Positions 59,154 through 64,000 of a DNA stretch of 64,000 nucleotides are shown one piece after another. The stretch comes from Actinoplanes sichuanensis. Lineage in GTDB: Bacteria > Actinomycetota > Actinomycetes > Mycobacteriales > Micromonosporaceae. Position numbers and translations under genes: made by a program. The DNA is taken from positions 3,100,001 to 3,164,000 of the forward strand of contig NZ_AP028461.1 of the NCBI RefSeq assembly GCF_033097365.1. Reading direction: 5' to 3'. Positions within the stretch are counted from its first letter, which is position 1; every line of letters starts with the position of its first letter. The notes below the pieces were generated by a model that saw only the letters and a program-made list of their open reading frames with translations, had not been told where the DNA came from and did not search any database.

Positions 59154-60772
59154 CCGAGTGGAGGCTCGCCGTCCGGCGGCGCGGCACCGTGGTGCCGGTC
59201 AACGCCACCGACGCGACCGTCACGACCGGCGACGACGGCTCCGGTTTCTGGCTCGACGTCACCCCCGGCGCGAGCGAACTCGAACTCGACCACCTGGTGA
59301 TCCGGCTGCCCGCCGCCGTCGCCCCGGGCGAACTCGCCTGGCTGTCCGGGTACCAGACCTGGTCGGAGTCACAGGTCCGGCCGCTGCGGGCGGCGCGACG
59401 GCCACTGCACCCGGTCGGCCGACTGTTCAAATTCGACAGGTACGGCGACGCGGCGATCGCCACCGGTCAGCGGGACCCGCGCGCCGAATGCTCCCACGAG
59501 GTCCTCGCCGTCCAGAACACCGACGGCGCCCAGCTGTGGGGCTCCCGGCTGGGCTTCGACGCGTACACGATCATCGAGGTCGGCCGCGGTGAACTGCGGA
59601 TCGTCGTCGACGTGGCGGGCCGCCGCCTGGAACCCGGCCGCACCGTCCGGGTCGCCTGGATCGACCACCGGGAGGGCGAGCACGCCCCCGAGCTGCTGCG
59701 CGCCTGGGCCGCGTCGATCGCCACCGCCCGCCCGGCCGGCCCGGTCACCGGCTGGACCAGCTGGTACCGCTACTACAACGACATCGACGCACCGAGGCTC
59801 ACCGGCGAGATCGACGTCCTGGCCGCCTCCGGGGTGCGGTTCGACGTCTTCCAGATCGACGACGGCTGGCAGGCCCGGGTCGGCGACTGGACCACGTTCG
59901 CGCCGGGCTTCCCCGACGGCGTCGCCCCACTCGCCGCGTCCGCCCGCCGCGCCGGGATGCGGCCCGGTCTGTGGCTCGCCCCGTTCGTCGCCGCCCGCGA
60001 CAGCGACCTCGCCGAACAGCACCCCGACTGGCTGCTGCGCGACGACCGCGGCCACCGCGTGCCGGCCGGCTGGAACCCCGGCTGGAAAGGCACCTTCCAC
60101 GCCCTCGACCTGGAACACCCCGAGGTCCTCGAATACCTGGCAGGCGTCATCCGTACCGCCCGCGACGTGTGGGGCTTCGACTTCTTCAAACTCGACTTCC
60201 TGTACGCCGCCGCCCTCGACGGCCGACCCGGCGCCACCCGCGCCCAGCGGATGCGGCGAGCCGTCACCCTGCTCCGCGAATGGTGCGGCGACGCCGTCAT
60301 GCTGGGCTGCGGGGTGCCCCTGGTCAGCGCGGCCGGGCTGGTCGACTACTGCCGGGTCGGCGCCGACGTCGCCGCCAGATGGGAGGACCCGGTGCAGCGG
60401 GCCCTGCGCTACCCGGAACGGATCTCCACCGTCTCGTCGATGCGCAGCAGCCTGGCCCGCGCCTGGATGGACGGCACCTGGTTCGGCAACGATCCGGACG
60501 TGGTCATCCTGCGCACCGACGACACCAGGCTCACCGACGCCGAACGTCGCGCCCTGTTCACCGTCAACACCACACTCGGGTCGCTGGTGTTCGTCAGTGA
60601 CGACATCGCCGGCTACGACGACGCCACCACGGCGCTGCTGGCCGGCTGGGACCCGCCGGGCGCCGCCGTGGTCCGGCAGCACTGCCGGGCCGGGGGAGTG
60701 GACCACCTGGTCACCGACCGGGGAGCGCTCGGCCTCGCGCTCGGCGACGGCACCGGCCGCGTGGTCGGGTAG
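59150..60772 (+). CDS. GH36-type alpha-galactosidase
   Basis: 540 residues from GTG 59150 (GTGA overlap). The N-terminal beta-supersandwich is short. The barrel has GWTSWYRYYNDI (about 202-213), QIDDGWQ (about 239-245), FFKLDFLY with nucleophile Asp349, and GADVAARWED with acid/base Asp406. Shorter than classic GH36 (about 700), as in compact GH36 subgroups. No signal peptide. Together with GH2, the operon can process both alpha- and beta-linked galactose from the imported sugar. Confidence 0.85.
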   Translation: MTEWRLAVRRRGTVVPVNATDATVTTGDDGSGFWLDVTPGASELELDHLVIRLPAAVAPGELAWLSGYQTWSESQVRPLRAARRPLHPVGRLFKFDRYGDAAIATGQRDPRAECSHEVLAVQNTDGAQLWGSRLGFDAYTIIEVGRGELRIVVDVAGRRLEPGRTVRVAWIDHREGEHAPELLRAWAASIATARPAGPVTGWTSWYRYYNDIDAPRLTGEIDVLAASGVRFDVFQIDDGWQARVGDWTTFAPGFPDGVAPLAASARRAGMRPGLWLAPFVAARDSDLAEQHPDWLLRDDRGHRVPAGWNPGWKGTFHALDLEHPEVLEYLAGVIRTARDVWGFDFFKLDFLYAAALDGRPGATRAQRMRRAVTLLREWCGDAVMLGCGVPLVSAAGLVDYCRVGADVAARWEDPVQRALRYPERISTVSSMRSSLARAWMDGTWFGNDPDVVILRTDDTRLTDAERRALFTVNTTLGSLVFVSDDIAGYDDATTALLAGWDPPGAAVVRQHCRAGGVDHLVTDRGALGLALGDGTGRVVG

Positions 60773-60775
60773 ATC

Positions 60776-61396
60776 GTGGGCGTACGGGAACGACGCCGTG
60801 CGGCGCTGATCGCCGCGGCCCGGGAACTGTTCCTGGAACGCGGCGTCGACCAGGTGACCATCGACGACATCGCCGACCGCTGCGACGTGACCAGACGGAC
60901 CGTCTACCGCTACTTCGCCACCCGTGAACAGGTCGCCCTCGCCGTCGAGGTGGACGTGCTGCACCGGTGGGCGCGGCTGCTCGACGAGTACCGCCCGCGC
61001 TGGACCGGCACCGGCGCCGAACGGCTGCGGTCCGCGTTCGCCGACATCGAACAGCTCGTTGACGACGCCGCCGACGAGGTCCGCTTCACCCGGGTCTTCG
61101 ACGCCCAGCCCGGCGTCAACGTCACCGACGAGCTCGGCCGGCAGTTCCACGCCGCGGTCCGCGAGCTGCTCGCCCCGATCGTGGAGATCCTCGACGCCGG
61201 CCGCCGGGACGGTTCGCTGGTCTACGCGGTACCGCCGGAACTGATGGCGTCCACCATGACCAACGCCTACCTCGGCCTGGCCCAGCGGGTCTACGGCATG
61301 GGCGACCGGCTCTCCGACGAGCAGGGCATCGAACCCCGACGAATGCTCACCGAGCTGGGCCGGCTGTTCCTGACCGGGCTGGGCGCCTCACGGTAG
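60776..61396 (+). CDS. TetR family regulator of galactoside operon
   Basis: 206 residues from GTG 60776, 3 bp after the GH36 stop. N-terminal HTH about 5-52: RRRAALIAAARELFLERGVDQV and RRTVYRYFATREQVA. The ligand domain is of ordinary length. As the last gene of the operon it should be made with its targets and close a feedback loop through the palindrome at 54983-55002. TetR-class control of a galactoside operon is less common than LacI control. Overlaps the thymidine kinase end by 9 bp. Confidence 0.85.
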   Translation: MGVRERRRAALIAAARELFLERGVDQVTIDDIADRCDVTRRTVYRYFATREQVALAVEVDVLHRWARLLDEYRPRWTGTGAERLRSAFADIEQLVDDAADEVRFTRVFDAQPGVNVTDELGRQFHAAVRELLAPIVEILDAGRRDGSLVYAVPPELMASTMTNAYLGLAQRVYGMGDRLSDEQGIEPRRMLTELGRLFLTGLGASR

Positions 61397-61939
61397 GACC
61401 ACACACCGGCGGCAGCGGGCCTCGTACGTGTACGTCCCGTCGTCGGGCAGCGCGGTCGACGGAGCCAGCTCCCGGATCATCGGCTTACCGTGCTCCAGCA
61501 CCTGCGTGTGCGTCGCATCCAGCGACCGGCACACATCACAGACCGCCCGCCGGTAGATCACCTCGGCCGGAGCCAGCTCGAACAACGCCCGCACCGGCGC
61601 GAACAGCTGCCCCCGATGGTCCAGGTCGATCCCGGCCACCACCACCCGCACCCCGGACCGCACCGCCGCACCCAGGACCGCGATGTCGTCGACGGTGAAC
61701 ATGTGGATCTCGTCGACGCCGATCACCTCGACCCCGCCGTCGGCCGCCCCGGCCAGCGTGTGCACCTTCACCGTCTCCAGGCTGCCGCCCGACCGCGACG
61801 TCACCGCCGTGTCCCGCCCGTGCCGCGCCGACTGGAACACCCGGTGCGGAATGTTCGCATACTGCAACGGCGACAGCAGGCTGATCATCTCCAGCGACTT
61901 GCCGCCCTTCATCGGGCCGAGGATCACGGTCAGGTCCAT
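61388..61939 (-). CDS. tdk: Thymidine kinase (type II)
   Basis: 183 residues from ATG 61939. ILGPMKGGKSLEMI is the Walker A (about 5-18), where most thymidine kinases have GPMFSGKS. VIGVDEIHMF is the Walker B equivalent of IDEAQFF (about 73-82). Zinc-binding cysteines are CDVC and CRRC, and a lasso-type RAVCDVCRS segment precedes the latter. It phosphorylates thymidine to dTMP for salvage. The KGG and DEIH variants are unusual, so substrate range may differ. Confidence 0.83.
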   Translation of the reverse strand: MDLTVILGPMKGGKSLEMISLLSPLQYANIPHRVFQSARHGRDTAVTSRSGGSLETVKVHTLAGAADGGVEVIGVDEIHMFTVDDIAVLGAAVRSGVRVVVAGIDLDHRGQLFAPVRALFELAPAEVIYRRAVCDVCRSLDATHTQVLEHGKPMIRELAPSTALPDDGTYTYEARCRRCVVLP

Positions 61940-61977
61940 GCCGCACACCGTGCCATCCCACCCGGCCGTGCTTCAAA

Positions 61978-62703
61978 TCAAGATCGGAAAAGGGTGGCCC
62001 ACACCACCTTGCCGTCCCCGGTCGGTTGACTGCCCCAGTGCGCCGACATCTCATCCACCAGCAGCAACCCGCGCGGCGCCGCCGGATCGGTGAACGCCGG
62101 ACCGGGCAGCAGCGGCACCTCGGCCGAACCGTCCCGAACCGCCAGCAACAGGTAGCGGCGACTCAGCGTCAGCCGCAGACTCAGCATCGTCCGCGCGTGC
62201 ACCACCGCATTGGTCACCAGCTCACCGGCGATCACCGAGGCCGGATCGATCAGATGCGGCAGCGCCCACCGCAGGCAGGCCCCGGCCACCACCTCCCGCG
62301 ACCGGCGGGGCGCACCGGCGACCGGCAGCATCATGTCGCTGATCACCGGCAGGCTCGGACCCGGCTCGGCCGACATCGCCGCGTCGACCGTGTCGAAGAC
62401 CGCCAACCGCCCGTGACCACCGCCGCCGAGCAACCGGGACAACGCCGGAGCGGGCGCCGCCAGCAGCAACGGCGTGCCCGGCCACACCGCGGCCTGCCGG
62501 GACACACCCAGGAACACCGACACGGCGGCCGACTCGGCCAGACCCATCCCGGCCAGATCCAGCACCACCGCATCGGGCTGCTCGACCAGGCACTTCATCA
62601 GGGCCAGGCGGACCTGCGGCGCCGACGACACGGACAGCTCACCGGTGACCCGCACCAGCAGCCGCGTGCCGATCGACTCGACGTCGCATCGGATGGCCGT
62701 CAT
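61978..62703 (-). CDS. STAS domain fused to HATPase_c (anti-sigma-type kinase)
   Basis: 241 residues. The N-terminal STAS-like domain (about 1-105: GTRLLVRVTGELSVSSAPQV, VVLDLAGMGLAESAAVSVFL) has Glu-Ser in place of the phosphorylatable Asp-Ser context. The C-terminal GHKL/HATPase_c_2 domain (about 125-241) has VIAGELVTNAVVHARTMLSL (N-box) and a G-rich PRGLLLVDEMSAHWG. RsbW-like kinase and antagonist folds in one chain are common in Streptomyces-type genomes. 26 bp from the next STAS gene. Confidence 0.82.
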   Translation of the reverse strand: MTAIRCDVESIGTRLLVRVTGELSVSSAPQVRLALMKCLVEQPDAVVLDLAGMGLAESAAVSVFLGVSRQAAVWPGTPLLLAAPAPALSRLLGGGGHGRLAVFDTVDAAMSAEPGPSLPVISDMMLPVAGAPRRSREVVAGACLRWALPHLIDPASVIAGELVTNAVVHARTMLSLRLTLSRRYLLLAVRDGSAEVPLLPGPAFTDPAAPRGLLLVDEMSAHWGSQPTGDGKVVWATLFRS

Positions 62704-62729
62704 CCACCCATTGTCACTCGCCGAACCTA

Positions 62730-63101
62730 TCAGTCAGCCCTTTTGACCTCCGCGAGTGGCGCCGCGGACACCGCCAGGTAGTCGAGCAGCTCGGTCACCT
62801 TGAGCACCTGATGGACGATCGGGCTCACCTGGCTCACCGACATGCCCGCCCCGGCCTTTTCGACCAGATCACGGCACTCCAGCAACGCCCGGATCCCGGC
62901 CGAGTCGAGGAAGGTCAGCTCAGTGGCGTCGAGCGTGACGTGTCGGGGGGCGAAGCGGTCGACCGCGTCGGACACCGCGACACGAAGACGGTCGGCCTCG
63001 TCGTGGTCGAGCTCGCCGATCAGCGAGACCCGGAGACGACCGTCATCCTCGAGCGGGCCCACCGACACGGTGAGCCGAATGGTGGAATGGCCGAAATTCA
63101 T
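62730..63101 (-). CDS. STAS-domain anti-sigma factor antagonist
   Basis: 123 residues from ATG 63101; TTG 63104 is the codon before. RVSLIGELDHDEADRL, VTLDATELTFLDSAGIRALL (conserved DSxG with the phosphorylatable Ser, about 68-72) and a closing helix define an RsbV/SpoIIAA-type antagonist. It should be phosphorylated by, and compete for, an anti-sigma kinase, possibly the fused protein downstream. No sigma factor or PP2C phosphatase is in the window. Confidence 0.85.
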   Translation of the reverse strand: MNFGHSTIRLTVSVGPLEDDGRLRVSLIGELDHDEADRLRVAVSDAVDRFAPRHVTLDATELTFLDSAGIRALLECRDLVEKAGAGMSVSQVSPIVHQVLKVTELLDYLAVSAAPLAEVKRAD

Positions 63102-63174
63102 CAAGACCCCTGTCAGGCACGCGGCGGTGGCCCCTCACTGCTGAAGGTGTCGGTGCAACACTACGCCTGAACCA

Positions 63175-63651
63175 TCAGTCGAAGTCGTAGACCGTCACCG
63201 GGATGTCGCGCTCACACAGCGCGGCCACGATCAGCGGCTCGATCCGCTCCCACTTTCCACCGGACAACCCGCATCCGATCCGCGGCAGGTGCACCGACGC
63301 CCCCAGCTCGACGGCATGATCGCCGACCGTGTGCAGGCAGCGGCCGATCGCCTCGTACCGCACCGGCGGCCCGCCACTGCCCGGCTTGATCCCGCGCTGC
63401 CCGACCATGTTGGCCACCCACACGTCCGGCTGCACCTGCACCAGCTGGGTCGCCCCGAGTCCGAAATCGTTACCGGCCCGCTCCCGATGCCATTGCCGGA
63501 ACGCACGTTCCGGCTCCTTCCAGCGCCGGGAGATCGCCACCACGAACCCCTTGCCCCATCCGCCGATGTCGTTCGACACATGCGCGATGATCTTCGGCCC
63601 CTTGGCCTGCGGACTGGTGGCGTCACCCTTGACGAACCTCAATGCCGACAT
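63175..63651 (-). CDS. Macro domain protein (ADP-ribose phosphatase-like)
   Basis: 158 residues. The macro fold is evident: FVKGDATSPQAKGPKIIAHV, then SNDIGGWGKGFVVAIS (ADP-ribose-binding loops, about 7-42), LVQVQPDVWVANMVGQRG and LPRIGCGLSGGKWERIEPLI (about 117-136). The IAHVSNDIGGWGKGF and GCGLSGGKW forms resemble Poa1p-type macro domains that hydrolyse ADP-ribose-1''-phosphate, a by-product of tRNA splicing and RNA repair by phosphotransferases. Its start overlaps the CPBP gene by 29 bp. Confidence 0.85.
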   Translation of the reverse strand: MSALRFVKGDATSPQAKGPKIIAHVSNDIGGWGKGFVVAISRRWKEPERAFRQWHRERAGNDFGLGATQLVQVQPDVWVANMVGQRGIKPGSGGPPVRYEAIGRCLHTVGDHAVELGASVHLPRIGCGLSGGKWERIEPLIVAALCERDIPVTVYDFD

Positions 63652-64000
63652 CGGATGATCTTTGCGTACGGACGGCGAGCACCGCGATCGGAATACTCAT
63701 GATCAGCAACCCCTGCCAGCCGCTGAGCCCGGTCGACCACCCGTCGATCCGGTCCTCGGCCGCCTTGTCGGCCACCACCACCTGCACGAAATAGAACACC
63801 ACCGTGTTGTTGACCGCGTGCCCGACGACGGCCGGCCAGATCGACCCGGACGCCAGCCGCAGCCACCCGAGCAGCACCCCGAAGAACACCGTGAACACGG
63901 TGAACGGCAGCAGCGGCCACAGCCCGTCCGCGCCCACCGGGACGAAGCCCGGCATGTGCCACACCCCGCAGATCACCCCGATCACGATCATCGCCGGCCA
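63623..64000 (-). CDS. CPBP family intramembrane protease, 5' end cut by window
   Basis: 125 residues are visible and the frame continues past the right edge (Trp-Pro-Ala precedes Met 63991), so the N-terminus is missing. GVICGVWHMPGFVP and VVGHAVNNTVVFYF are motifs 2 and 3 of CPBP (Abi/CAAX-like) proteins, which supply metal-binding His and His/Asn residues. The EExxxR motif should lie beyond the window. About four spans are seen. Function outside the family: CAAX-type processing or bacteriocin self-protection, not decidable here. Confidence 0.8.
   Translation of the reverse strand, partial: WPAMIVIGVICGVWHMPGFVPVGADGLWPLLPFTVFTVFFGVLLGWLRLASGSIWPAVVGHAVNNTVVFYFVQVVVADKAAEDRIDGWSTGLSGWQGLLIMSIPIAVLAVRTQRSSDVGIEVRQG

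Overview
The window is GC-rich (about 70% or more), with dense genes, many GTG/TTG starts, frequent GTGA/ATGA/TGATG stop-start overlaps, and gene types typical of filamentous actinobacteria: a LAL-type LuxR regulator, GH19 chitinase, STAS/HATPase proteins, DUF2332 and DUF6412. It most resembles a Micromonosporaceae (Actinoplanes-like) chromosome; that placement is inferred from gene content and style, not from a marker gene. There is no rRNA, ordinary tRNA, IS element, phage or CRISPR array. No gene-free stretch exceeds 300 bp.

Layout. 0-2.9 kb: 5'-cut ABC-2-like permease, DUF1152 protein, small-molecule kinase. 2.9-7.4 kb: a two-gene conflict module (Trypco1 small protein plus trypsin-nSTAND1-WD40 protein). 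7.6-9.7 kb: GNAT, uncharacterised protein, DUF402 protein. 9.8-12.2 kb: a TerD-domain protein flanked by two structured RNAs. RNA1 has a complete tRNA acceptor, D-arm and T-arm, but about 60 nt of hairpins replace its anticodon loop. RNA2 is a circularly permuted tRNA mimic on a long stem, like bacterial Y RNAs (YrlA). A strong terminator follows. This is the most interesting locus. 12.3-23.3 kb: methyltransferase, LuxR operon, FKBP, a decayed methyltransferase, a GNAT-HEAT fusion and a PilZ protein. 23.4-25.9 kb: rifampin phosphotransferase behind a rifamycin-associated element. 26.9-32.4 kb: a five-gene non-phosphorylative L-fucose pathway facing a GntR regulator across a perfect palindrome. 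32.5-33.6 kb: chitinase. 33.7-36.3 kb: TM2, DUF6412/YidC paralog, M50 protease. 37-40 kb: TetR-controlled drug exporter with two identical operators. 40-45.5 kb: metallophosphoesterase, Nudix, P-loop kinase, DUF2332, secreted lectin-like protein, MFS. 45.5-47 kb: DUF4386 protein and TetR sharing two operators. 50-52.7 kb: DeoR/HAD divergent from an MFS. 55-61.4 kb: galactoside operon (GPH symporter, GH2, GH36, TetR) with a 20-bp promoter palindrome. 61.4-64 kb: thymidine kinase, STAS-HATPase, STAS, macro-domain protein and a CPBP protein cut by the right edge.

How it works together. Several self-contained regulator/target cassettes sit side by side: sugar uptake and breakdown (fucose, galactosides, chitin), antibiotic or drug handling (rph, DHA2 exporter, small-molecule kinases) and stress or conflict functions (Trypco/STAND, TerD with RNAs, partner-switch proteins). 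This fits an accessory chromosome arm rather than a core region. All family names come from reading the translated sequence; no database search was run.
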